From assembly GCA_010093685.1 (NCBI GenBank), contig MU006235.1, forward strand, positions 821,780 to 885,779: a DNA stretch of 64,000 bases, given 5' to 3'. The first letter of the stretch is position 1, and every line of letters starts with the position of its first letter. Position numbers and translations under genes: made by a program. This DNA is from Ophiobolus disseminans (Eukaryota > Ascomycota > Dothideomycetes > Pleosporales > Phaeosphaeriaceae). Shown here one piece after another: positions 23,086 to 34,047 of this stretch. The notes beneath the pieces were generated by a model. That model did not search any database and had not been told where the DNA came from. It saw only the letters and a list, made by a program, of their open reading frames with translations.

Positions 23086-23441
23086 TGGTTGGGTAGGAGG
23101 GATGAGGGATGAGGGATGATGGGTGGGGAGGGCGTGGGCAATTGGGTGGGGGGTTGGGATGGAATTACGCTTTTCGTTTGTGTATGGGATACCCTAGGTT
23201 ATGAAATTCTTTTGCATTGTTATGAATTGAAGAGGAATTGAAATTCTGTTTAGATTTCATTCTCTAACGAGTATCTTGGTGAACAACCAACGCTACACGC
23301 AAGTTGAAAACTTTGACGCTGCTACCACTTCTACTCCCGCTGTTGATCCGGTGGTAATGCCGCTCGTGGTTTGTAAGAAGGGGCCGCTGTCGCTGCTGGT
23401 AAAGCGAATACCATGTGGGGTATGCGGTTTCGAGTCATGCT
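23086..23441. other. Short 3' flank with simple GGGATGA repeats
   Basis: Between two convergent genes. The first 70 bp hold a degenerate run of GGGATGA-like units (near 23095-23125). Nothing else is seen. Confidence 0.6.
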
Positions 23442-24421
23442 TCACCACGCCCCAGGTACCTTATAACACGTCTCGCGATCCTCAGACCGCACCTGTGCCT
23501 GCTGCGTCCTGGTCGGTCTCTGCGCCGCCCCCGGCGCAGGATCCGAGCGTCCGCCTTTACGCAGCGTGCGCTTCGCCAGCGCGCGGCCCTGTTGCTGCAG
23601 GACTACAGTGATGTCCGGGCTGAAGAGGTTGCTAGACGAAGATGTGTTGTTTGCGCGTCGTTGCTGGTAGAATGGCTGGACGGCGATGTTAGGGTTGAAC
23701 ACGTCGCTTGACGACGAGGACATGTGAGCTCGAGGCCGAATGTCCGCCGGGCGCACATCTTCCTGGAATAGCTCTGAGGATGTGAAGCGTGGTCTAGCAC
23801 GCCCAGCTGCAACTACGGGCTTGAGCGGTGCGTTCCTCTTTTCGCGCATGCGTACGAAGTAGGCGGCTTCTTTGCGGACGGTGGCAATTGTTGTAGCAAG
23901 GATGTGTGCTAGGTCCCATTCGCTGAGTAATTTCAGGACGAGGATGATGAAGGATTGGCATTTTTCGATATGATTTTGTAGCGAAACTCTTCCAAGACGA
24001 TTTTTGTCGCTTTGTCCGTTCGCTTCATGGTTGTTACAGCGTCGTGGAGATAGATGACATCTTTGCCATCTGCGCTTGCGCGAGCGACGTTGTAGTTGCT
24101 TGTTTTACGGATGTTGTATATCCTCTTTCCTTTGCCGTGGTGCGAGAACAGCATTTGATAACCACTTATAGTGGCATTGTCGTTTAGATCTGTGAAGAGG
24201 AGCTCTCAAAGCGTGCTGGTTGTGCTGCTAGGGCTGTCGAGGAGGAATAACGCCCAGTGTGAGTTTAGGCACCCAGGAGAGAAATTTATGACCGCAAGGG
24301 GTAGGGCGTTGGAGGAGATGCGGGAGAGTATTTAGAGGGTGTGGCATTATAGATGAGATTTGGTGGGGATTTGCGGTAAAGGCGCAAACGGAAATGCATC
24401 TTGAATTAGTGGTGATATGGT
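23442..24421 (-). pseudogene. Broken gene of unknown family
   Basis: On the minus strand, coherent coding-like pieces follow each other. One frame runs through NFSPGCLNSHWALFLLD and meets a TGA near 24207-24209. The same frame continues with LLFTDLNDNATISGYQ, FSHHGKGKRIYNIRK and KDVIYLHDAVTTMKR to about 23950. The register then changes near a run of five A to KLLSEWDLAHILATT and VRKEAAYFVRMREKR, and this frame continues to 23442 with a Ser-rich tail. No good introns explain the TGA or the shift, so at least two lesions are likely. An ATG occurs near 24396. I do not recognise the family; the SHWALFLLD stretch recalls NHW-type fungal domains, but the rest does not match anything I can name. Confidence 0.45.
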
Positions 24422-25208
24422 CTAGTCAGGGGGTGTGAAATGTGTGTTTTCGAGAGAAATCAGGTGTACAATACTCTCAGTATCAAACACTATGGTGAGG
24501 TTGAAAAGAAGAAGAGGATATGAAGGCGGGGGGAGTGATGTATACTGAGAGAAATAAAAATAAGCAAACTAACTATAGTACTAGTTTCTCTTCAAGGACA
24601 CTTTTTCATACTACCTTTTAGGCATCCATTACTTATCGATAGTGCAGTTGGGAGTAGGCTAGAGGCCCTCGTGATGCTAAGTGTGAGCTAATTGGATTCG
24701 GGGAAGTCCCTGAGGATAGCCAGCTATGGTTCAACTAAGAACACTAGTTTCTAGTACGAGGGTGACTCATAAGAGGAAACACTGCACAATGGCCAAAATA
24801 GAACCATAGTGCTTGGTGTATCAGTATCGGCGCATATATGACAGTGCAGAAAATCTTCCGGAACTGTCGGTTGGAAATGTGTTCCTGAATAGACTGGCCG
24901 CGATTTGTAGTTGCCATACATCATTCAACAAGTTGCTAAGGATATACAGGCTGCGCGATGATGTGTAGTATTCTGAAATCAAGAAACCCGTTTTGTGGTG
25001 TGGATGTGATGTGTTACAGACAGGGGCGTTACATCAGCGACTGCCGCACCGTTGCGGCGTTCGTTAGCGTCTTGGCGGCAGATCGCCGTGAACTTTCGAG
25101 ATGCCTGTTCCTTTTGCGCGACTGCACCTCCACCTCCAACTTCTACAGCTAGTGGAGGTCGCCCGTCAACAACATAGCTAAGGCGACTTCGAGTACTGTC
25201 TCGCAAGC
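24422..25208. other. AT-rich intergenic region
   Basis: No coding frame with character. The short sequence ACTAGTTTCT occurs twice (near 24582 and 24746). Possibly eroded repeat material; nothing definite. Confidence 0.5.
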
Positions 25209-27700
25209 ATGGCGTCCGGTCTCATCGGCATCTCTGTCGCAGTGACGCTGCAGAACCCGCCAAATACCGTCGTACAGGGAACGGTGGCTGCTGTGAATTC
25301 ACAGACGTCTACGCTGACACTTCAAGATGGTTAGACCATGTAACATATCATTAGATACTGCCGGTATGCTAACATACAGCAGTCTACTTTCCAGCGTCTG
25401 GCCATCAGCTGAACTCGTACCATGTCGAAGGACACGCGATCGCTGACATCAAGGTCAACCCTGCGCCAGCCCCTACTCCTCAACTTGCGCCGCGCTCTGA
25501 GCCTCCTTCGTACTTGCAATACCCTCCCAGCCATGTTCAACAGCCGCCGCCAAACCCTGGTCGACAGGTTCAACACCAGGCTGCTCAGCGCAGTACGCAG
25601 CATGTGAGCCAACCCACTCGACAGCCCGCCCAGCCGACCTTCGTAGACCCTGCAATCCTCAGTGTAGGCAAGCGCGCTTCTGCTGCTCTTTCATCGAACC
25701 AGGCTGCGGCTGCCCTGCCACAAGAAGCTCCTGCTACGCCCATCAAGCCCATTTCCGCTGCCGCCCGCGCCTCAACTCTGCCCATCACCTCGACATACTC
25801 TGGCCATGCTAAGGAACGCAATATCAGGAAGCCTAGTGCAGCGACTTTGGCGGGGCCCTTCTCATCTTTGGACATTGCAGACGCCGAGGAAGCGGACAGC
25901 GAGACAAAGTCGGTCCCGCCCAGTGTGCGAAGGGCGAGCATAAACAAGACAAGGAACGGCAAGCCCATGGACGATGACCCAAGTCCTCAAAAGCTTGACG
26001 ACGGTGGCAAAAGGACTCGACGAGGAGGCAAGTCCCGTAAGAAGGAACTTGCCGCTCAAGAGCGGAAGAACGGCGTAGAGTCGGACACTGCGCGAAAGGG
26101 GTACGTGCGATTCTCAAAATTACCAGACATGTTAGAGAAAGATCAAAATGCATGTGCAACCTATGCGCAGACGCTAACTGAATGCAGCAAGGGCAATGGT
26201 TGGAGGAACACACCCATTCTCGAAGACCCGGACGCACCTGTAACACGGACACCGGGAGTCATCGGCGGAAGAGTCGGTCTAGCAGCCGCTCATGCCTCAA
26301 AGAGCAAGACTCGGCGACAGAAGGCTCTCGATGCAACCAATGGCTGGGCCACTGAAGACGCAACCGATGTTCAAGACCTGCCCGAGTTTGACTTTCAGGC
26401 CAATTTGTCCAAATTCGACAAGCGCACAGTGTTCAATCAAATCAGGAATGAGGACACGACTGCGGACGAGGATCGGTTAGTTAGTTTCAACCGGATCGCA
26501 AGGCCTGGGACCCACGGCGGCAAAAACCTACATCCTACGGAGAATGTGTTGGAAAAGAAGCTGAAAAGCACGACCAACACCAGCTCTGATGATGACTCGG
26601 AGTTTGCCAGCAGTCGCAACTCGCGACGAGCCATGTCCAGAGCGTCGACCAAGAGAGCACCAGTCCGCCAAGGTAGTGGAGTGCAGGCAGACATTGATAT
26701 GATGGGCTCAGGGATCCTACCGCGCGCGAACCGGTCTTTTGTAAACCGACCATATGCATCGTCGCATGCTACCGGTAGCCCGAGGCCAGGCCGTATCGCA
26801 ACACCACCGGACTCGCCACTTGAGAGTACCACCAAGGGTTGTCTACGTCTGCTGCCGAATGACCGTCGATGCTACGCCATCACGCCTGGCGGCATGCTCG
26901 CGGTGGAAGAGGCAGCTGAGGTTGACTTCGGTCTGACCGAGGACATGATTGCAGAAAATGCTGGTCGCGGTATTGCCGAGGTCGCATTGACAGCCATCAA
27001 TCCTGGTGGCCGAAGATTGGCACGAGACAATCCTAATGGTCGACCGGTCATCGTTGTTCTTGCGGGTAATCACCGTAGCGGTGCACGAGCAATAGCAGCA
27101 GCACGACATCTTCAAGCACGGGGTCCAAAGGTGATGGTCGCCCTACTCGGTTTCGAACGTGCTACAGACTGGGACAAGGACGTCCGTCGGCAGGTTGACA
27201 TATTCAGGAAGTTTGGCGGTTCTGTTCGAGCATGGCAGGAAACCGAAGACGCATTGAAGCGCCTCCAAGCACCACCGGAGTTGATCATCGATGCGCTTCT
27301 TGGTCGGCACAAGGAGTTTGAAGCTCTCGGTGACCACGACCGACGTACTGTCCTCGGGATTGTTGGCTGGGCAAACAAGTCTCGGGCCGCCTGTCTTGCT
27401 GTGGAGACACCGTCCGGTGTAGGTGGCTCGACCGGCGAAGTTGCTATTCTTGAAGGCGAGCCATTGGAAGTGAGGGCTAAGTACATCGTCTGCCTCGGTG
27501 CACCGCGTACAGGACTGCTGAAGGCGATGCAGAACGGCGCTGGCCGCGATCCACAGTGGCTGATTTGGGTTGTCGACACTGGAGTCAACAAGCCGTGGCG
27601 GGATGCAGGCATCAGTGGTGGAAAGGGCATCAAATTTGGAGAACATTGGGTTGCCCAGGTGAGGTTCTCAGAGGAGGACGGATTGGATGGCAAGGCTTGA
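25209..27700 (+). CDS. EDC3: Enhancer of mRNA decapping Edc3
   Basis: Exons 25209-25329, 25383-26100 and 26188-27700 give 783 residues. Domain order is diagnostic: an N-terminal LSm domain (MASGLIGISVAVTLQNPPN, TVVQGTVAAV, VYFPASGHQ; residues 1-75), a long basic disordered linker, the FDF motif (PEFDFQANLSKFDKRTVF) near 345-365, and a C-terminal YjeF_N Rossmann-like domain from about 510 (AENAGRGIAEVAL, VIVVLAGNHRSGARA). Edc3 scaffolds P-bodies, activating Dcp2 and binding Dhh1 through FDF. The first intron ends in CAGCAG, so two acceptors three bases apart (exon from 25380 or 25383) would give 784 or 783 residues. The second intron (87 nt) is in frame and stop-free. Confidence 0.95.
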
Positions 27701-28302
27701 GCTACCAAGCATGGCATGGGGTGTAGAATATCTTGACTGATTTGGTCTTCTGCATTGCGTGGGCGTATCCTTTAGAGAAACAACTTGGATCACGGACGAA
27801 AGGTCTGGTAGTGGAAAGCTATTGCTGAAAAGCTGAAAGTCAGGGAGACTCACATTGAGCTAATATAACGAGATTCTTCCACTCGTATCAGGCTATCGAA
27901 TACTTGATATGTTACGCAAAGTATTATATGCAGTAACACAGATATTTTACAAGCATCACGTAGTTCGCAAGTGTTTGAGGGGGCAAAACTTGGGTAGTGC
28001 ATCGTTAGCGATGATACGCAGGGAGATCGCCGCCAGCTGGCAGGCGCGCTTCCAGTCTGTGTCATGGCCTCGCTGATACCAACCTCACACTTTCTACCAA
28101 AGCTGGTAATCCACTTCGCTAGTGGTACCATTCATCCGTGGTCCTGCTCATTCTGTGATCTTGTTCAGTGTTCGCGGTACTATTCCCTTTCCTGGGTACT
28201 CACTTCACCGGAGTCAGCCTAGCAGCATGGTAAAAGTCACTACAAGCGCAATTAATTATCCTTGCTAACACCAGCTAAGGTGTATTTCGTAGATCTCAAG
28301 GT
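27701..28302. other. Intergenic, no gene seen
   Basis: 3' flank of EDC3 and 5' flank of a kinase pseudogene. No coding frame or repeat stands out. Confidence 0.6.
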
Positions 28303-29947
28303 CGAATAACAGAGAGTTTGCCTGCCAACTCACCCTCCAAAAAGGAGTACTTTCCCGCTGGATGCCCGCCCCCCGACTCAACACCTTGGGACGATCTCAA
28401 TGATCCTGTTCAACATCCGGCTTCGAGAGTCCCTCGATCAAGACCTCGGGCCGATATCCGGACTTCGAGAGTCCCTCAATTAACATGGCCATTGCCCCCC
28501 TGGAACGACTACCTCCCACCAACAAATGCGCCATTATATGCAGACAATAATCGGCCAACCTTCCCTCGCATACAAGATCCCACTTACTATGAATATCAAG
28601 CTGGCGAGGGACTTCCATACGTTTCCCTTCGTAAGCTTGGGCGCGGTCGCGATGCTTGCGTAGATGAGGTGTACGTCGAGGGAACCGATGAACAGTTTGC
28701 GAGAAAAGTCATTACGAATCCACGCCGATCCAACCTCGACCACTTTCGGGAACGGATTTGGAATGAGGTCGCAATCATCAGACGCTTAGAGCCTCATGGG
28801 CATTTCATTCAAGTCATTGAGACTTATGGCCAAGGTTGAGCTATGGGAATAATAATGAGTCCCGTCGCGGATGGGGACTTGAAACACTATCTAGAACGAA
28901 ACCCACGTCCGGATGTCGAGGATCCTATGTATGAATGGTTTGGTTGTTTGGCAGCAGGCCTAAACTACCTCCACCAACGGAAGATCAGACATCGTGACAT
29001 TAAACCTGCTAATATTCTCGTCAAGAACGGTAGCGTACTTTACGCCGACGCGGGCGACTCTCAGATGTGTTCTCCCTGGGATGCGTTTTCCTCGAGATGG
29101 CGACTACTCTTTTGTGGTTTGGCGACGTCAGCATGGCCCAATTCTCGAACTTCCGAACCACTAACGGGAGTAAAGCATATCATCGCAACACACGGAAGAC
29201 CCTGCACTGGATTCTTCACCTTTTCGGATTGTGCGGCTCATCTGACGACTCTAGCTGTTCAAGGTATACAGATCAGGGGCAGTTTCGTCTAGTGAAACAT
29301 ACCGGCGGGACATATGTTCCATTATGTTTTCCGTTGGAATGGTGCTATGCCATGCTTCAACCCAACCCAAACCACCGCATCACGTCCTCAAATCTGGTTA
29401 CTCTGATTGATTTGGTCAATTGCTGGCAAGATAACCAACAGGCTTCCCGATTTATGGTTCATGAGTAGAACAAATTTACCAAGAATCCGGAATATTCAGG
29501 AGCTTGCTGTCGTCACAATAGTGTCACTGGCCACACAAGTTATGACCCCGCCCTCCTTCCAATCTGGCCAGCAATACCCTCGTCTGGGGTCCTTGATCCT
29601 GTGTTCGATTGGAATTGGAACTATGCGAGTCGTGAGTTATCGTACAACGCTATTCCCCCTAATATGCGGAATATAGATCTTGAAATCGACTCCCCGACAA
29701 CGCCAATTGATACCTAATTCACTCATTGGCTAGGAGGTACTTCTTCCCCCATCCGGCCGGGGTCCCAATCTAAGTCAAGACAGTCCGAGCCCACACCAAT
29801 GGAAAGAAGACAGTCCACTGCTATGGGAAGAAGTCGATTACACCGAGTATATTGAACATCAAACTGGCTTCGCATCCTCACCTCCCTCCTATCCAGTCTC
29901 CTACCCAGCCAGGTCTAGAGCATACGGACGAAGCAGTCGACCAACGT
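28303..29947 (+). pseudogene. Serine/threonine protein kinase pseudogene
   Basis: The reading frame has no ATG start but codes a fungal-type N-terminal extension, then the glycine-rich region KLGRGRDACVDEVYV, the lysine in FARKVI, and the alpha-C region EVAIIRRLEPH. A TGA at 28838-28840 interrupts, after which the frame resumes with MGIIMSPVADGDLKHYLE, then HRDIKPANILVKNG. The metal-binding motif reads ADAG in place of DFG, and most of the activation segment is missing: the sequence jumps with a frame change to SDVFSLGCVFLEMATT (29059 on). A TAG at 29466-29468 interrupts the C-lobe tail, which stays open in frame to 29717 (SYNAIPPNMRNIDLEID). A further open stretch follows at 29733-29947. At least four lesions make this a clear pseudogene. 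Confidence 0.85.
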
Positions 29948-30740
29948 AGGTTGCTCAACAAGCGGCAAAGAAGACACTTTTGTGTGCAACAATTATTATG
30001 TTCAGGGCCACAACGAGCGCCAATGCCACAGAGACACGAAAGCTCCTGGCCAAAATCTAGCGACTAGGCAGTCTTTAAATGTTACACATCAATTTCTAGA
30101 TGCCGGTGCAGCGGTGGGTGCAGCGGTCAGTTCGGGCGCAATCGACTGAAGGGTACCTAGGTATGGAGGAGGCAGTGGTTATGAGGCACCTGGGCAGGTA
30201 ACATCCGCTTCTCGCGTCCAAACGCGAGTTTGATCGTTTGAGAACACGGCGAAGATGGACGATATCAACGAGAAACCGATCCGACGAAGCAGAACGACAG
30301 CTACTATAGTCCATGGAGTTTACGTGTAAGGCGTATAGGGGAGCCGAGCCTAACACGATTGAATTTACCAGTATCTAGGCTCACCACGGTTATTGTATTC
30401 AGGCGAGATATGATGTATCAACCGATCATCCCAATCGATTATCTGGTTATGCTTTCAAAAGTATCGGGATCACGAGAGTCAAGCGGGTTGAAAGGAATTT
30501 GGGGTTCGCGCTGTGCAAACTGCGGAAACATTCCGATGTGAGCGCCGAAGCCCCACCGGAGCTCGGAAGGAGTTTCGCGGTTTTTAGAGACTGACATGCG
30601 CTGGCTATGCTTTTGTCCACAGGCACCTAGCTTTCTTTGATGTTTACTGCTCGATATCTCAATCGTATACTGGATTTCACTTGATACCGCTCACCACCGT
30701 ACCCCATCCAGCCGCATCTCTGCCTCCATCACACTCAGCC
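29948..30740. other. Intergenic, no gene seen
   Basis: Between the kinase remnant and the hydrolase gene. A short in-frame continuation after a stop at 29946 may be more of the decayed kinase locus. Otherwise nothing. Confidence 0.5.
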
Positions 30741-31700
30741 ATGGCCCACGCCGGCACCGCCCACAAATACACCAAGAAGCTCATCGCCTTCGAACACGCC
30801 TCCGTTTCCTCACCCATAAAGTCCAAAGACGCGCCCAACACGCTCCTCTGGATCGGCGGTCTCGGCGACGGCCTCCTCACCGTCGAATACCCAACCACCA
30901 TCGCCGCCTCCCTTCCCCCGACCTGGACGCTCGCCGAAGTCCTCCTACGCTCGTCCTACAACGGCTGGGCCACGGGCCGGCTCTCGCGCGACGCACGCGA
31001 ACTAGGCGAATGCGTAAAATACTTCCGAGACCTGCGGCCGAATACCAAGATTGTGTTGATGGGCCACTCGACGGGATGTCAGGATATCATGGAATACCTC
31101 GTTGGGCCCGATGCGAAGAACCACCCGCCAATTGATGGCGCGATACTGCAGGGTGGTGTTAGCGATCGCGAGGCGTGGGATGATATGTTAAAGAGTGATG
31201 GGGAGAAGAGTTCGTTTCGGGAGATTGTAGAGACCGCGAAGAAGATGATTGGTGACGGTGATGAGAGGGGCATACTGCCTATGAAGGGAAATATGGTTGC
31301 GGAGGGCTTGGGCGCGCCGATTACGGCGTATAGGACGTACAGTCTCTTAGCAAAAGGTGGAGATGATGATTACTTCTCGACTGATTTCTCGGATGAGCAT
31401 TTTGGCAAGACGTTTGGAGCGATTCCGGCGCACACAAAAACGTGCTTCTTGTTGGGCGGCGAGGATCCGTATGTGCCTGCTTCGGTCGACAAGGCTGCGT
31501 TACTGCAACGCTGGACGCGCATTATTCGTGAAGGAAGCGGTGTAGTGGATGACACGAATGGTGGTGTCGTGCCTGGTGCGCATCACAACCTTAACGGCGA
31601 TCCGGAAGAGGTGGTGCAAGATCTTGTCAAGAGGGTGGTGGGGTTTGTAGAGAGTGTCGAGAAGAATAGTGACTCTGTTAGCGCAGGGTCACGTCTGTGA
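30741..31700 (+). CDS. DUF1749 alpha/beta-hydrolase family protein
   Basis: Single exon, 319 residues from ATG at 30741 (CAGCCATGGCC context, MAHAGTAHKYTKKLIAFEH). The start of the fold LLWIGGLGDGLLTVEY, the nucleophile elbow MGHSTGCQDIM (G-x-S-x-G), and a late histidine in PGAHHNL fit an alpha/beta hydrolase of the fungal DUF1749 (UPF0613) family. A typical Asp occurs in GGEDPYVPA. Substrate unknown; no signal peptide, so cytosolic. The stop is only 30 bp before the ATG of the next gene, on the same strand and in the same frame. Confidence 0.9.
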   Translation: MAHAGTAHKYTKKLIAFEHASVSSPIKSKDAPNTLLWIGGLGDGLLTVEYPTTIAASLPPTWTLAEVLLRSSYNGWATGRLSRDARELGECVKYFRDLRPNTKIVLMGHSTGCQDIMEYLVGPDAKNHPPIDGAILQGGVSDREAWDDMLKSDGEKSSFREIVETAKKMIGDGDERGILPMKGNMVAEGLGAPITAYRTYSLLAKGGDDDYFSTDFSDEHFGKTFGAIPAHTKTCFLLGGEDPYVPASVDKAALLQRWTRIIREGSGVVDDTNGGVVPGAHHNLNGDPEEVVQDLVKRVVGFVESVEKNSDSVSAGSRL

Positions 31701-31730
31701 AGTCCTCCTGTGGACATATTTTGGGACTGC

Positions 31731-32993
31731 ATGTCTTTGGACTGGGTACTCTTACTGGGCTCTGTCGCAAGACCTCCCAAATCCGTACTTCCACACGTCA
31801 GTTTTACTCCCGTCGCATTTATTGCGCCCCGCGCCCTCGAAGTATCGCTTTTCGGACATTCCCTTATATGGCATCGCACCAGCCACAAGAATGGTAATTC
31901 AACAGAGTATCATCATTGGCAAGACAATGCGCTCCTGTTTGAAGTCGCAAAGAACGTACTCCCGGCAGAAGAAATGAATACGCCGACTTTAGAAGTTGGA
32001 CATACTTACACGTTTCCGTTCCATTTCCGGTTCCCAGCACGCACAAGCAACACTCGCCTAGGCCGGTACAAGGAGGACGGAGACGAGCTTTGGACTGTAA
32101 CACCCCACGAGCTACCACCAAGTTTCCTGAACCATAGCAGATACAGTACGGACGATAGCCCAAACTATCACAAAGTCGAATACGGTGTGCGCGTCAGACT
32201 AGTGTGCCCTGGAATTGGTATTGTGAAGGGATACAACATTGAGGGCCTCGTCGTCTCGGCACGAGTACTCTTCGCGCCACTCAATATAGGCCCATATGGT
32301 CGAATGGATCCGGTGAGATTGGCGAGCCATCGACAGACTTTCAAATTGCGATCTTCGACACTAGCAGACCAGAATGTGAACTCGATTGGATTTCGGCAAA
32401 GCGTGCGGGACCGATTTTCTTCGAGCACACCGGAGCTCGAATTCAACGTTGTGGTTGAACTTCCCGAAGTTCTCACGTCAGGCACAGAATTCCGACTCCG
32501 GACGTCCTTCAACATGATGTCCAGACCTAACAATGTGGTGCACATCCCGAGCATACATTTCACTGTTTTGAAGCTCGATCTGAAAGATATCACCTGGATC
32601 CGCGCACCACGAGATTTCGAGGCGTCCACATCGATGAAAGGACATCATCGTAAGAATAGATACGAGGGCATGCCTCCGCCAAACGCCCCTTTCTCGGGTA
32701 AGGAGCGCCAGGATTGCTGCAACTGAGACACGCATCTCAACACGCTAACCGAGTCAGCAAATCTAGAGCTGGAAGAGGTGCCCAGTGGAGAAAAGAAAGC
32801 CATGGAGCAAGCAAGCAGCTGCGAGATGATGTTCACAGCGCGCGTGCCGAGCTCCACAACACCGAGCTTCAAGAGCTCTGCGATAAGCAGGAGTTACCAG
32901 CTCAAGGTGACACTTGGCGTGGAGGTTGGGGGGAAGAAATTTGAACAAAAGGTCAAGAGCAGTGTGCGACAGATAGTAGCTGGGCCGACGTAG
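31731..32993 (+). CDS. Arrestin-like domain protein
   Basis: Exons 31731-32697 and 32758-32993 (60-nt intron GTAAGG...GCTAACCGAGTCAG) give 400 residues from MSLDWVLLLGS. The first half shows arrestin-N strands (PRALEVSLFGHSLIWH, HHWQDNALLFEV, YTFPFHFRFPARTSNTR) and KVEYGVRVRLVCPG; the second half is a C-terminal beta sandwich ending SYQLKVTLGVEVGGKKFEQ. Fungal arrestin-related proteins recruit Rsp5 ubiquitin ligase to membrane cargo; no PPxY motif is seen in this one, so that role is only possible. The N-terminus is short relative to canonical arrestins: the first one or two beta strands seem to be missing, unless an upstream exon exists. The start lies 30 bp after the DUF1749 stop. Confidence 0.75.
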
Positions 32994-34047
32994 TACCTTG
33001 GCCCTCCGTGTTGAGAGAAGTGATTGCGTGTGCGGTCGAAGGCATGCACGTCTGATCAAAAGTTGGAAAAACTCAGAAGTAGTCGGCCTTCATGGTTGTT
33101 CTGTGTATGATGCCCATCGTTTCGTCCTAGGTTAACAGAATGAGCTTTTCCTTTGCACATGTTCATGGCTGTTTCAGATGAATGTGATAAGAAGTCTTGC
33201 GTTCCAAGATGTCGGTTCACAGCGCGTCCATTTACCTCGTAAGTCTCCTTCCGACACCGTCATTCAATATGCTGAATACCTCCAACTTGTTGAAAAAGTG
33301 GAGAGCACGTTGATCGCCAATCGCAACGAGGGCCTTTACCTAGGTAGGAACATGAGTTGTGGTGTAAGATTGAGTGAATGTGGTGCGTGGCCAAGTTCAC
33401 ACCTCGTCGGAACGCGTTAGTTTCGTGTCGTCCCATTCTACCGAGAATCACCAAAATGACTGCCTCACCCTCGACAAGAGCATACATAACTCCGCTAATG
33501 AATTGAATCTATCTATCTAGAGGGATCGCAAATTTGCGCTAAATACACTGGTTCGGTATCTCCTCCTCTCCTACCAGCACGTCTTCTCACGCTGACCAAG
33601 CCACGATCAAAGTCCACCGCTCCTTACGAGATAGCTAGATAGTCGCATCTACGTCTCGACTACCGTACTCGTATCTGCACTTTCGAGGCATCAACGACGA
33701 TGCCAACCACTCTCTCGGTCAATCGCGAAAGCCAGGAATAAACACACTATCGTGTCTATGTACAGAGGTTTTTAAGGAAGTAAAACAACTTCTCTGAACG
33801 TAGATGTAGTCGTCAAACTGGCCTTTTTTCCGGCTTTCACGACTTACCGAGAGCCACTCCTAACCCCTCGAACCGGTCTGGCAAGAAATCCGCGCCTCAG
33901 ACCCCATAACGCACGAGCTCAGTAATCCTACACTAGATGTGCCTAGTCGACTCGTTGATTCAATGACACGATACAGAGGCTATTGAAGTACATACGATGC
34001 GGTAGTCACTGAGAATCAGATCCATTGAGACAAGCTCCTGCTTCCTG
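32994..34047. other. Convergent intergenic region with dispersed repeat
   Basis: No gene supported. Contains repeat copy 2 at 33740-33850. Short frames at 33.2-33.5 kb lack features. Confidence 0.6.
33740..33850 (+). repeat. Dispersed repeat copy 2 (partner at 20.27-20.37 kb)
   Basis: Core 33803-33848 matches 20318-20364, with GGCCTTTTTTCC identical and transitions in between. The flank upstream (ACACACTAT...TACAGAG) also aligns with copy 1. No coding frame and no terminal repeats, so it could be a short interspersed element or a fragment of a larger transposon. Confidence 0.75.

Noticed and set aside
29718..30680. Second gene downstream of the kinase remnant
   Set aside because: An open stretch at 29733-29947 exists, but it has no start, lies right after the kinase tail and is better seen as part of the same decayed locus.
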